Shown: positions 8,201-16,396, counted from the stretch's first letter. The stretch is DNA of 16,953 bases from Clostridia bacterium (GCA_017632155.1 JAGBRZ010000166.1:1-16953); one strand, 5' to 3'. The notes: generated from the letters alone by a model not told the origin. Numbers and translations: made by a program.

Positions 8201-8958
8201 TGAAGTTGTTTATCAAGATACGGTATGACGGTACAAGATATGCCGGCTACCAAGTTCAAAACAATGCTCTGACTATTCAAGAGGTGCTAAATAATGCTCT
8301 ACTCGATTTGTTTGGTTTTGATTGCGATATTACGGGTTGCAGCCGAACCGATGCAGGTGTTCATGCACATTGTTTCTGCGCGACCGTGCAAAAGCACGGG
8401 GAAGCATCGCTTCAATCGAATATACCTTGTGAAAAGATCCCCTTGGCTTTAAATTTCCGTCTTCCGGAAGACATAGCTGTTTATTACGCAAAATGGGTAG
8501 ACGACGATTTTCATGCCAGATATTCTGTTAAGTCGAAGACTTATGAATATCATATCCTTAATACGCCGATTAAGAATCCGTTCTACGTTAATAGATCGTA
8601 TCATTTTCCAAAGGTGTTATCTGATTCTGATATTGTAAGAATGCAAGCAGCTGCTGACAATATCTGCGGAAGATATGATTTTACATCATTTATGGCTTCA
8701 GGTTCTAATGTTAAGGATACTGTCAGAAACGTATTTGAATGTAAAGTTACCAAGTGTAATGATGAGATTATTATCAAAATTACAGCCGATGGCTTTTTGT
8801 ATAATATGGTCAGAATCATTAGTGGGACCTTGCTTGAAGTAGGCAAAGGAAATATCATGCCGGAACAAATAATTACAATAATAGAAAACAAAAACAGAAG
8901 TTCTGCAGGTTCAACGTTACCTGCTCACGGACTTTATCTTACGGATGTCAAGTACTGA
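8200..8958 (+). CDS. truA: tRNA pseudouridine(38-40) synthase TruA
   Basis: TruA converts uridines 38-40 of the tRNA anticodon stem-loop to pseudouridine. The protein has 252 residues, a normal length. It begins with IRYDGTRYAGYQVQ (7-20) and carries the catalytic aspartate D51 in the motif GCSRTDAGVHAHCF. The further family stretch FHARYSVKSKTYEYHI and a C-terminal FLYNMVRIISGTLLEVGKG are present. The start codon overlaps the ecfT stop (TAATG), and no strong ribosome binding site precedes it, so translation is probably coupled. ecfA1-ecfA2-ecfT-truA is a common order in Firmicutes. Often rplM-rpsI comes next, but here truA is followed by an unrelated membrane protein gene. Confidence 0.97.
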   Translation: MKLFIKIRYDGTRYAGYQVQNNALTIQEVLNNALLDLFGFDCDITGCSRTDAGVHAHCFCATVQKHGEASLQSNIPCEKIPLALNFRLPEDIAVYYAKWVDDDFHARYSVKSKTYEYHILNTPIKNPFYVNRSYHFPKVLSDSDIVRMQAAADNICGRYDFTSFMASGSNVKDTVRNVFECKVTKCNDEIIIKITADGFLYNMVRIISGTLLEVGKGNIMPEQIITIIENKNRSSAGSTLPAHGLYLTDVKY

Positions 8959-8966
8959 TTGAACCG

Positions 8967-8974
8967 AAAGGAGG
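8967..8974 (+). promoter_or_regulatory. Strong ribosome binding site in front of a TTG start
   Basis: AAAGGAGG lies 8 bases upstream of the TTG at 8983. The only nearby ATG (8990) is out of frame, so this site fixes TTG as the start. The 11-base context GAAAGGAGGCA recurs exactly at 13301-13311 before another TTG start. Confidence 0.85.
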
Positions 8975-8982
8975 CATAAATC

Positions 8983-10191
8983 TTGAAGTATGATCAAAAA
9001 ATCTTGTTGAATAGCATAGAAGATGGCAACGATGCATATAACGATTTCTATGCCTCGGTTTCTGTACTGTTCAGAGTTGCCTCGTTTATATTTTTGATTG
9101 CGTTCCTTATATTTATCGTATATTCAGCTGTCGGAAGTCAAGAGGCGTTTACCTATGAAAATCTTGAATTTGTGGTTCGAAATTTTGCGTTAACTCTCGA
9201 AGAAAATCGTGATGAGAACATCTATGCTATAAAATATAACCCTGATTCTTCAAGAAGCTTCGCGTTGCTTGGCAAAAAATTCGCATTGTGCGGCAACTCG
9301 GGTATATCGATTTACTCATCAACCGGGCGGTCGACTTGTACTGACTCCTTTGCTTTTAAGAATCCGGTAATGCTGACATCAGATAAATATGCTTTGATAT
9401 ATGACTCTGGAAATTGTGATTATGTGATCTACAATTCGTTCTCTAAGGTTTATTCACAGTCTCTTGAAAAGCCTATTCGAGGTGCTTGTATGGCAGAGAA
9501 CGGTTATTATGCATTTATCACTTCGTCTGTGGAGTATAATTCAACAGTTGAAGTTTATAACGATGATTTTGAGCTTCTGAATCGTTTTAATAAAACAGGT
9601 TATATCGTTGATATTGATATTCACGATAATCAAATCTTGATTACTACCGTTGATGGATCTTCTGATAACGCTTCTTATAATGTACAGATGCTTCTATACG
9701 ATCTATCAGAAGGAAAAGCAATTTCAACCGTTGATATGACGACCTCTTTCCCGCTTTCTTGTAAAATATCATCTTCCGGATTTTTTCTTGTTTGTAAAAA
9801 CGAGACGATCGCTTATGATATAGTTACTAATAAACAAAAATTATATTCATATAAAGGAAGCATCATTTCTGATTTTGAACTGACAAATGACAAAGTAGCA
9901 TTGCTATTAAAAGTCCCCGATTATGATATTTCTTTTAACTTTGTTGTTATCGATGAGCATTCCTCGGTTCTATATGATTATCAGATCAACTCTACTGTTT
10001 ATGACATTGAGTTTTGCGGTGACAATTCTTGTTTGTTGACCGATAATATGATTCTAATTTATAATTCAGCAACAGAAAGGTCGCTCCCGATTGACGGTGC
10101 AACAACCGAGTGCCGATTGTTGGCAGTCAGCTCTGACGCTATCTATTTATGCACGAGTTCGTCTGCGCCATTGATTAAATTTGAGGAATAA
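8983..10191 (+). CDS. DUF5711-like membrane-anchored beta-propeller protein of unknown function
   Basis: A 402-residue protein that I recognise as resembling DUF5711 proteins of Clostridia, from its architecture and its place next to cvpA. A short cytoplasmic N-terminus (about 1-28) is followed by one membrane helix (about 29-50, FRVASFIFLIAFLIFIVYSAV). The remainder is a long extracytoplasmic beta-rich region. This contains recurring blade-like units of the type strand-turn-'Y-Y-A-x-I', 'V-x-V-Y', 'I-L-I', for example YALIYDSGNCDYVIYNS, YYAFITSSVEYNSTVEVYN and FFLVCKNETIAYDI, which suggests a WD40- or PQQ-like propeller. No catalytic motif is visible. The start is TTG with a strong AAAGGAGG 8 bases upstream. 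It lies 24 bases after truA and 15 bases before cvpA. A structural or sensing role at the cell surface is inference only. Confidence 0.75.
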   Translation: MKYDQKILLNSIEDGNDAYNDFYASVSVLFRVASFIFLIAFLIFIVYSAVGSQEAFTYENLEFVVRNFALTLEENRDENIYAIKYNPDSSRSFALLGKKFALCGNSGISIYSSTGRSTCTDSFAFKNPVMLTSDKYALIYDSGNCDYVIYNSFSKVYSQSLEKPIRGACMAENGYYAFITSSVEYNSTVEVYNDDFELLNRFNKTGYIVDIDIHDNQILITTVDGSSDNASYNVQMLLYDLSEGKAISTVDMTTSFPLSCKISSSGFFLVCKNETIAYDIVTNKQKLYSYKGSIISDFELTNDKVALLLKVPDYDISFNFVVIDEHSSVLYDYQINSTVYDIEFCGDNSCLLTDNMILIYNSATERSLPIDGATTECRLLAVSSDAIYLCTSSSAPLIKFEE

Positions 10192-10197
10192 TCATTT

Positions 10198-10203
10198 GAG
10201 GTG
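10198..10203 (+). promoter_or_regulatory. Ribosome binding site that sets the cvpA start
   Basis: GAGGTG sits just ahead of the ATG at 10207 (5 bases from the GAGG core). It overlaps an in-frame GTG at 10201, which has no well-placed site of its own. ATG at 10207 is therefore preferred. Confidence 0.55.
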
Positions 10204-10206
10204 TAT

Positions 10207-10929
10207 ATGAATTATCTTCTTGACATATTTTTACTTTTACTCTTTTTATTGATTACAATTATCAGCACAGAACGCGGATTTGTTAATTCCGTATGGAGTT
10301 CCGTAACTATCATTGGATCATTTGTTGTGGCATATATGTTTGGCGGCGTTGTTGGCGACTGGATATGTGACAACTTTGTCTTGAAGTATATATCAGAATA
10401 TGCTTACGGGATAGTTGAATCTTTAATTGAAAATAGTGCTGAAAACTATAATATTTCTAATCTCTTTGAATCTCTGCCGGAAGAGTTTGTAACCTTGGTA
10501 GAAAATTGCGGTGCTGATATTTCTGTGCTTAATTCTCAATTCGGTTCATCACTGACGCTGTCCCAGGTTGAACTTTATTCATTTGCTGAATCTGTAGCAT
10601 CGCCTATATCGCAAACATTGTCAAATGCAATAGCGATAGTTTCTATCTTTTTGATCTCGCTTTTGATTCTTTGGATCATTGGCTTGGTTGTGAAGATTAT
10701 CGTAAAGATCCCGATAATCAAAACCTTGAATTCTTTGCTTGGCTTTGTTTTCGGCGTTATAAAAGGATTGGTTATTGTTTGGATCTTATGTGTAACTTTG
10801 AGTATATTCGTTGAGAGTGGATTTATGGATCCCGAAACTGTTGAGGTTCTGAATAATTTAACCAAGGAATCTTACATTTTCAATTTCTTTTGCACTTTCT
10901 CACCAATTAATTTTATAAACATAGGATAA
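10207..10929 (+). CDS. cvpA: CvpA-family inner membrane protein
   Basis: A 240-residue membrane protein with CvpA-family features: an N-terminal hydrophobic helix with LLDIFLLLLFLLITIIS followed by ERGF, a second helix near 32-50 (VTIIGSFVVAYMFGGVV), a soluble insert (about 55-130), and two more helices near 138-165 and 175-200 (LLGFVFGVIKGLVIVWILC). The LNSLLGFVFGVIKG segment is the most typical part. The E. coli founder is needed for colicin V production and for envelope homeostasis; the function in Firmicutes is poorly known. The start is ATG 10207 rather than GTG 10201, judged by ribosome binding site spacing. It sits between the DUF5711-like gene and the Clp ATPase gene, separated from the latter by 37 bases without a clear promoter or terminator, so co-transcription is likely. 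Confidence 0.82.
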   Translation: MNYLLDIFLLLLFLLITIISTERGFVNSVWSSVTIIGSFVVAYMFGGVVGDWICDNFVLKYISEYAYGIVESLIENSAENYNISNLFESLPEEFVTLVENCGADISVLNSQFGSSLTLSQVELYSFAESVASPISQTLSNAIAIVSIFLISLLILWIIGLVVKIIVKIPIIKTLNSLLGFVFGVIKGLVIVWILCVTLSIFVESGFMDPETVEVLNNLTKESYIFNFFCTFSPINFINIG

Positions 10930-10966
10930 TCGTGTCCTATTTCGCTTTTATTTCGAGGTATTACTA

Positions 10967-13288
10967 ATGGTTAAATGTTCAAAATGTAAAAAAAGATACG
11001 CCGTAGTGTTTGTAACAAAAATTGAAGACGGCGAGAAGAAGACTGAGGGGCTTTGCCTTCAGTGTGCAAGAGAACTTGGAGTCCCTGTTGATGATATAAT
11101 GGGAGATCAGCTCAAGAAGTTCGGTATTTCTCCCGATCAGATGGATGAGCTTGAGCAGAATATGGCAGAGCTTGCTGAATCCGCTGACTTCGCAGACCTT
11201 GTTGACGATGATAATCCCGCACTTCCCGATGATGGCGGTGCTCCGTCTATTAATATTCAAAAGATTATAAGTGAAGCTTTTGGCAATAAAGAAGTCTCTC
11301 CTGACAATGGTCCTAAGAAAGCAAAAGACTCAAAATCTCAAAAAAAATCCGAGGATAATAAACCCAAAAGAGAAATTCTTGACCGTTATTGTAAGAACCT
11401 TACCGATATGGCAAGAAAGGGAAGACTTGACCATATTGTCGGTAGGGAGAATGAACTCGCTCGAGTAATCCAAATTCTTTGCCGCAGACAGAAAAACAAT
11501 CCCTGCCTTATCGGTGAACCGGGTGTAGGCAAAACTGCTATTGCTGAAGCATTGGCGCAAAAAATAGCTAAGGGAGAAGTACCTTACAGACTCAAAGACG
11601 CTGAATTGTATCTTGTCGACCTTACAGCGATTGTCGCAGGTACTCAGTTCCGCGGTCAATTTGAGCAAAGAATGCTTGCTCTTATCAATGAGGTCAAGGC
11701 TGCGAAGAATATTATTTTGGTAATTGATGAGGTTCACAGCATCGTCGGTACAGGCGGTGGTGAAGGCAGTACAAATGCAGCTAATATCATGAAGCCCGCT
11801 CTTTCAAGAGGAGAGATTCGTGTAATCGGTGCAACTACTCTTAATGAATACCGCAAATATATTGAAAAGGATTCCGCGCTTGAGCGAAGATTCCAACCAG
11901 TAACAGTTAACGAACCTTCTGTCGAAGAAGCTGCAAAGATGCTTGAAGGAATCAAGCACTATTATGAGGATTATCACCGTATAACTGTACCCGAATCAGT
12001 CATTTTGCGTACAGTTATGCTTTCCGAAAGGTATATTACAGATAGATATCTCCCTGACAAGGCAATCGACCTTCTTGATGAAGCTGCCGCGTCCCTCTCA
12101 CTTTCAAGCTCCGCAATCAATGAATCGTATTCCATTCGTGAGGAGTTGCTCAAGCTCAAAGAAGAAAGAGAAGAGGCAGAGTCTGCCACCGAAAAGAACG
12201 AAGAAAAGAAGTATGAGCGCATAGCGAAGATCAAATCCAAAGAGATGGCTCTTTCGGATAGACTCAATGTGCTCGAGCAAGAATGCAAGAAAGTTGTTCT
12301 TTCGCTAGAAGACATTGCTTCTGTAATTGAAGTATGGACTGGTATTCCTGCTACTACTATAAAAGAAAATGAGTTCCGGTTGATCGATAAACTTGAAGAA
12401 AGACTTAAATCACGAATCATAGGACAAGATGAGGCTGTTGCTGCCGTTGCGCGCGCGATTAAACGCAACAGAGCTGGAATCACCTATAAAAGAAAACCCG
12501 TATCGTTCATATTTGCAGGCCCAACGGGTGTAGGTAAAACAGAACTTGTAAAGGTTTTGGCATCAGATCTTTTCAACACTCCCGAAACTTTGATCAGATT
12601 TGATATGTCGGAGTTTATGGAAAAGCATTCCGTTTCTCGCCTTATCGGTTCGCCTCCCGGCTATGTAGGATATGAGGAAGCTGGTCAGCTTACCGAAAAA
12701 ATCAGACGCAGACCCTATTCCGTTGTACTGTTTGATGAGATAGAAAAAGCACATCCCGATGTGCTCAATGTTCTGCTTCAGATACTTGATGACGGTAGAG
12801 TAACAGACGCGCAGGGAAGATCGGTAAACTTTGAGAATGCTGTAGTTGTTATGACTACAAATGCAGGCTCCGGCAGATCTTCATCTGCTCTCGGATTTAC
12901 TAGTTCCGAAAATCAAGCGGAAAAGAACAGAATAGAGAAGGCTTTGCTTGAATTCTTACGCCCCGAATTTATTAACCGAGTCGATGAAGTTATAGTTTTC
13001 AATTCTCTTACTGAAAACGATTTCTGCAACATTGTCAAAATCATGCTTGGTGATCTCCAAAAAGTTCTTGAAGATCGCAACATAGAAATGACATATACCG
13101 ATAACGCGGCAAGGCTTATTGCAACGGAATCTTACTCTTCAAAGTATGGTGCAAGAAATATGCGCAGATATATTCAGCGTAATATCGAGGACACGATTGC
13201 TGAGTATATCGTATTCGATATCTACGGTAGAATTTCTAGTGTCAACATTTCCGTCAAATCCGGCGCTCTTCATGTTGAGTGTAATTAA
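10967..13288 (+). CDS. ClpC-type AAA+ unfoldase with N-terminal Cys4 zinc finger
   Basis: A 773-residue Hsp100 ATPase with two AAA+ modules. Instead of the usual Clp N-domain repeats it begins with a zinc-finger-like module: C4 and C7, then C30 and C33, in a context like the McsA N-terminus. An acidic segment (about 64-92) and a Lys/Ser-rich linker (about 112-140) follow. D1 has Walker A GEPGVGKT at 183 and Walker B D254-E255. A short coiled middle domain (about 390-445) resembles that of ClpC rather than the long one of ClpB. D2 has Walker A GPTGVGKT at 518 and Walker B D590-E591. The ClpP-docking tripeptide LGF (642-644) is present in the expected loop, so it probably feeds a ClpP protease encoded elsewhere. 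The start has GAGGT 7 bases upstream. No CtsR box or CIRCE element is visible. The next gene follows after 28 bases. Confidence 0.92.
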   Translation: MVKCSKCKKRYAVVFVTKIEDGEKKTEGLCLQCARELGVPVDDIMGDQLKKFGISPDQMDELEQNMAELAESADFADLVDDDNPALPDDGGAPSINIQKIISEAFGNKEVSPDNGPKKAKDSKSQKKSEDNKPKREILDRYCKNLTDMARKGRLDHIVGRENELARVIQILCRRQKNNPCLIGEPGVGKTAIAEALAQKIAKGEVPYRLKDAELYLVDLTAIVAGTQFRGQFEQRMLALINEVKAAKNIILVIDEVHSIVGTGGGEGSTNAANIMKPALSRGEIRVIGATTLNEYRKYIEKDSALERRFQPVTVNEPSVEEAAKMLEGIKHYYEDYHRITVPESVILRTVMLSERYITDRYLPDKAIDLLDEAAASLSLSSSAINESYSIREELLKLKEEREEAESATEKNEEKKYERIAKIKSKEMALSDRLNVLEQECKKVVLSLEDIASVIEVWTGIPATTIKENEFRLIDKLEERLKSRIIGQDEAVAAVARAIKRNRAGITYKRKPVSFIFAGPTGVGKTELVKVLASDLFNTPETLIRFDMSEFMEKHSVSRLIGSPPGYVGYEEAGQLTEKIRRRPYSVVLFDEIEKAHPDVLNVLLQILDDGRVTDAQGRSVNFENAVVVMTTNAGSGRSSSALGFTSSENQAEKNRIEKALLEFLRPEFINRVDEVIVFNSLTENDFCNIVKIMLGDLQKVLEDRNIEMTYTDNAARLIATESYSSKYGARNMRRYIQRNIEDTIAEYIVFDIYGRISSVNISVKSGALHVECN

Positions 13289-13301
13289 CAGTTAATTTTT
13301 G

Positions 13302-13309
13302 AAAGGAGG
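13302..13309 (+). promoter_or_regulatory. Strong ribosome binding site that moves the next start to TTG 13317
   Basis: AAAGGAGG lies 7 bases upstream of the TTG at 13317. An earlier in-frame TTG at 13299 would place this site inside the coding region and has no ribosome binding site of its own, so 13317 is the likely start. Confidence 0.85.
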
Positions 13310-13316
13310 CAAGTTC

Positions 13317-15971
13317 TTGAAAGATTGGCATACACGAGATATTTCTGATATCGTACTTGAAACCGGTACTGATATTAATCAAGGAAGAAAGAACTTGTCT
13401 TCCGATCGAAAAAGGAAGAAGAATAACAAAATTTTTCTGCTCCCTTCAGCTGATCCTGCATCAATTATTAAAAAGATGGCATCCGATGCGTCATTGTCTC
13501 TTCTTATAGTAGCCTACTTATTATCATGCTTTATCGGCTCAATTTCAGATAGTATTACCGGAATTCTAATAATTGGTATTGCTTTTTTCTGCGGAGCTTA
13601 CATCAAATATAGGTCTTCTTTGAGAATTTCAAATTCTTACAGAATGTTATTACCGCAAGCAAAGGTAGTTGAAAACGGCACAAGCTTTAGACTTAGTATC
13701 TATGACGTTGAGGTTGGAGATCTTATCAGCTTTACACAAGGTGATATTATTCCCGCAGATGCAAGACTTGTGACTTCCTCATCACTCTTTGTTGCTGAGC
13801 GAGAAATCAATGAACTCACCGGGCGCATTGAGTACAAAAAACATCAAAAAGATCATAATTATATTTCAACCGAAGTCGGAGAGATCCATTGTCCTAATAT
13901 GGTTTATGCGGGTTCGATGGTCATTTCCGGAAAGGGAAGTGCGATAGTTTCAGCGATTGGCAATGATACTGTAATCTGTCGAAATCACAACGGCGTTTCG
14001 CTTGTCTCCGAAAATGACAGTCCCGAATTTTTGCGTACTTTTTTGAAGAAGTCCAGAAAATTTTCGCTCGCAACTTTATTTGCGGCAATTCCTGTTATGC
14101 TCTTGGTGATATATTTGCAAACCATTAATGGGAACTCTAACGTTGATTTTTTGTCGATGTTTGTCTTATCACTCGCTCTTGCAGCAACATCAATGAGCGA
14201 ACTCACGCTTTCTTCGGCGGAAACGATAATAACAAAAGAACTTTTGCCATCTTCGATTATATCAAAGACTGAAAAACAAACCGAAAGCAAGATCACCAAA
14301 CTTTCTGCAGCAGAAGATTTGGCTCAAACAGATTCTTTTTTGATTTTGTGCCCCGAAACAATGATTGACGAAAGACAGCTTGTTCGTCGTATTTATTTCT
14401 CCGGCAAACAATATAGATTTGATGCTCTGGATTCCGCACAAATCAAAGATTTTGTTTATCAGATTGCTCCTTTTTATCAGTATATGGCACCTTCTTCGAT
14501 GAAGGATGTTGATAAGGTTATCGGTGATTTTTGTGAATCAAAGAACTGCAAAATCACCAATTCACGTCGAATAAAATTCGTTAAGAATTTTCCTATAAAC
14601 GGTGCACACTCGTGTGTTTTTGAATTTGACGACGATAGTATGCCTATAAGTTACATTGCAAAAACAAAAGATATTTCTTTGATACATTCTTGCTCTTCCT
14701 TCCGAACGGACGGCGGGGGATTGTGGAAACTTGAAGAAAAGGATATTGCGGAAGCAATAGAATATTTCGAAGAATTCACATCTTCTGTTTCTTTGGAAAC
14801 CGCCGTGTTCTTTTCCTATAATAAATCCGACAATCAATTGGTTTTTGAAGGATTAGTTGCAGTGGGACAAGAATACCCATATCAAAACGCAGATCTTTGC
14901 GACACCCTTATCGAAGCAGGCGTTCAACCCGTCTTGGTTCTTGAGGAAGAGAATGACAGAAATCTTGAGATCGCGTACAATTGTGGATTGTTTAAGAACG
15001 ATAACGATATTGCGATTTGTTCTGAGTATCAGAAAGCCGGGCTTGATGTTTCGGATGCCCATTTGTTAACAAAAATCTTTGTTGGCTTCGGCAGAAAAGG
15101 AACTCAGTCGATTTCCAAGCGGTTGTCTGAAAATTCTAAAAAGGTCTTGCCTATAATTAAAGACTCCGCGAACAGACGCGATTCATCCCTTTTTAATATC
15201 TATGCTACGCACTCCCAGAAGTCTTTTGATTCCGTCAAAATTGCTTCTGCCGTTAGTATTATACCAAGCATCTCCGATAAGCATGGAGGGCTCTCCGACG
15301 CTTTAAAAGCAGTACAAGCTTGCTCAATGGCTTTTTTAAAGCTCGGTGTTTATAAAAACTATCTTGTTTTTTCGGCAGTTTTGAGAATTATTACTCTATG
15401 CATTCCTTTGATTGCAGGTTATTATAATAATGTACTAAGTCCGATCTCGGTTTTGTTATGCGGATTTTTTGGCGATTTTGTTGCATTGCTTTCTATTGCA
15501 TATTCAAAAGGCATCCCCGTTAAGGCCAAAAATACCGTAACAGAAACAAAAAAATTATTTTATCCCTCTACAGCATTAGTCAGTGCATTTTGTTCTTTGA
15601 TCATGTCAATCATAATACTTTGCACTGTCGGATATTTATCAAAGACTGATGCGATTTTGGGAAATGAGGCTTCGTTCTATATTTCGGTATTTGTATTTGC
15701 TGTCCAAATTGCCGCATTGGGTGGATTTTTGCTTATCCTACACAGTAGAACAAGAGCACACAAATTTAATTTTATGTATTTCTCAATTCTGTTCTTCGTA
15801 TTACTCTGTCTTGTGGGATTCTTCTTTGCAGGCATTAATGCTTTTGTGGGGATAACTACACCCAACCAGTTAATTATTCCGTATCTTTTAGCATCGGCAG
15901 CCGTTTCTGCAATTGTTATAGTATTAATCGTTGGCAATCTCTCTTCTTTTGCGTCATCAAAACGAATGTAA
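13317..15971 (+). CDS. Degenerate P-type ATPase-like membrane protein (predicted pseudoenzyme)
   Basis: An intact 884-residue frame with the layout of a P2-type cation ATPase. Helix pair at about 59-98; actuator-like domain (115-222) with GDLISFTQGDIIPADARLV; helix pair at about 249-300; cytoplasmic P/N-like domain (about 310-675); six C-terminal helices (about 682-874). The catalytic motifs are all changed. TGES is TGRI at 168-171. The region after TD, where DKTGT should lie, reads LILCPETMI with no phosphorylatable Asp (C345-P346-E347). TGD is replaced near 540-547 by LVLEEEND. GDGxND is replaced near 615-622 by KDSANRRD. Helix 4 keeps a Glu (E295, MSELT) where P2 pumps have PEGLP. Pumping by the normal cycle seems impossible, so a regulatory, scaffolding or ligand-binding role is inferred. 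Start is TTG 13317, set by AAAGGAGG. It follows the Clp ATPase gene by 28 bases. Homology is judged by eye. Confidence 0.8.
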   Translation: MKDWHTRDISDIVLETGTDINQGRKNLSSDRKRKKNNKIFLLPSADPASIIKKMASDASLSLLIVAYLLSCFIGSISDSITGILIIGIAFFCGAYIKYRSSLRISNSYRMLLPQAKVVENGTSFRLSIYDVEVGDLISFTQGDIIPADARLVTSSSLFVAEREINELTGRIEYKKHQKDHNYISTEVGEIHCPNMVYAGSMVISGKGSAIVSAIGNDTVICRNHNGVSLVSENDSPEFLRTFLKKSRKFSLATLFAAIPVMLLVIYLQTINGNSNVDFLSMFVLSLALAATSMSELTLSSAETIITKELLPSSIISKTEKQTESKITKLSAAEDLAQTDSFLILCPETMIDERQLVRRIYFSGKQYRFDALDSAQIKDFVYQIAPFYQYMAPSSMKDVDKVIGDFCESKNCKITNSRRIKFVKNFPINGAHSCVFEFDDDSMPISYIAKTKDISLIHSCSSFRTDGGGLWKLEEKDIAEAIEYFEEFTSSVSLETAVFFSYNKSDNQLVFEGLVAVGQEYPYQNADLCDTLIEAGVQPVLVLEEENDRNLEIAYNCGLFKNDNDIAICSEYQKAGLDVSDAHLLTKIFVGFGRKGTQSISKRLSENSKKVLPIIKDSANRRDSSLFNIYATHSQKSFDSVKIASAVSIIPSISDKHGGLSDALKAVQACSMAFLKLGVYKNYLVFSAVLRIITLCIPLIAGYYNNVLSPISVLLCGFFGDFVALLSIAYSKGIPVKAKNTVTETKKLFYPSTALVSAFCSLIMSIIILCTVGYLSKTDAILGNEASFYISVFVFAVQIAALGGFLLILHSRTRAHKFNFMYFSILFFVLLCLVGFFFAGINAFVGITTPNQLIIPYLLASAAVSAIVIVLIVGNLSSFASSKRM

Positions 15972-15977
15972 TTCTAC

Positions 15978-16005
15978 TCATATCCCTATTCTTACTTCAT
16001 ATAAT
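15978..16005 (+). promoter_or_regulatory. Possible sporulation-type (SigE-like) promoter before the YlmC/YmxH gene
   Basis: TCATATC (15978-15984) and CATATAAT (15998-16005) are separated by 13 bases. This resembles the mother-cell sigma-E pattern, although the spacing is a little short. No sigma-A -35 box fits the TATAAT at 16000-16005. Transcription would begin near 16012, just ahead of the ribosome binding site. Confidence 0.3.
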
Positions 16006-16029
16006 TTCTGTGAAGAAAGGAGAATTCAT

Positions 16030-16326
16030 ATGAGCAGAATGTCATTCACGGAATTGCGCCGTAAGGACGTTATAAATGTGTGCGACGGAACAAGATTAGG
16101 AACGATAACGGAACTTGAATTTGATAGCTGCAACGGTCAAATCTGTTCTTTGATCTTGAGCCGTTGTTCGGGACTGTTCTCGTTTAAGGGTGAACAAAAG
16201 ATCCAACTACCTTGGAACCGTATGGAGTGTATTGGCGACGATGCTATACTTGTCAAACTATCACAAAGCGATCTCGATTGCCTTTCACAATTACAAAAGA
16301 ATAAGAAAAGCAACGTTTTTGATTGA
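16030..16326 (+). CDS. YlmC/YmxH-family PRC-barrel protein
   Basis: A small protein of 98 residues with the PRC-barrel pattern: FTELRRKDVINVCDGTRLG (6-24), then ITELEFDSCNGQICSLIL, a loop, and the typical QLPWNRMECIGDDAILV (about 59-75). This matches the YlmC/YmxH family, which is largely confined to endospore-forming Firmicutes and associated with sporulation; the molecular role is unknown. The ATG at 16030 has AAAGGAGA with 7-8 bases of spacing. An in-frame ATG further upstream at 15931 would lie inside the preceding gene and is not supported. The gene lies 58 bases after the P-type ATPase-like gene and 218 bases before rpsB. There are four Cys residues, not arranged as an obvious metal site. 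Confidence 0.88.
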   Translation: MSRMSFTELRRKDVINVCDGTRLGTITELEFDSCNGQICSLILSRCSGLFSFKGEQKIQLPWNRMECIGDDAILVKLSQSDLDCLSQLQKNKKSNVFD

Positions 16327-16363
16327 TTTTATGTAAATTAAATGTAAACTTCGCGAAAAGGTA

Positions 16364-16392
16364 TTGTCAAACGATTTAAAATGTGATATAAT
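16364..16392 (+). promoter_or_regulatory. Strong sigma-A promoter of rpsB
   Basis: TTGTCA (16364-16369), a 17-base spacer and TATAAT (16387-16392) preceded by TGA, an extended -10. The predicted start of transcription is near 16399, giving a leader of about 146 bases. A/T-rich sequence with two ATGTAAA copies 11 bases apart (16331 and 16342) lies upstream and could act as an UP element. Confidence 0.82.
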
Positions 16393-16396
16393 CACA
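16382..16396 (+). promoter_or_regulatory. Perfect palindrome over the rpsB -10 box, possible operator
   Basis: TGTGAT-ATA-ATCACA is a perfect inverted repeat with a 3-base centre, and it fully covers the TATAAT box. It resembles a CRP/FNR-type half-site pair but with 5 rather than 6 bases between TGTGA and TCACA. A repressor binding here would block initiation; no regulator gene is visible nearby. Confidence 0.4.

Noticed and set aside
10921..10940. Inverted repeat ATAGGA/TCCTAT with an 8-base loop at the end of cvpA, followed by T-rich sequence
   Set aside because: The stem is only 6 A/T-rich pairs, overlaps the cvpA stop codon, and the following bases are not a clean U-run. It is too weak for a terminator, and the Clp gene follows with no promoter of its own.
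10967..11100. Possible separate McsA-like gene before the Clp ATPase
   Set aside because: The zinc-finger segment is in frame and continuous with the AAA+ modules, with no stop codon or internal ribosome binding site to suggest two genes.
11974..12483. Open frame of 169 codons on the minus strand, opposite the Clp ATPase gene
   Set aside because: It is Ser-rich low-complexity sequence with no ribosome binding site, and arises as the complement of a clearly real, conserved gene.
13284..13298. Palindromic TTAACAGTTAA after the Clp ATPase stop, followed by a T-run
   Set aside because: There is no room for a loop and the stem would be 5 A/T-rich pairs; not a credible terminator.
16350..16357. 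TTCGCGAA palindrome upstream of the rpsB promoter
   Set aside because: An eight-base palindrome without a loop or a second copy is expected by chance; there is no link to a known operator.
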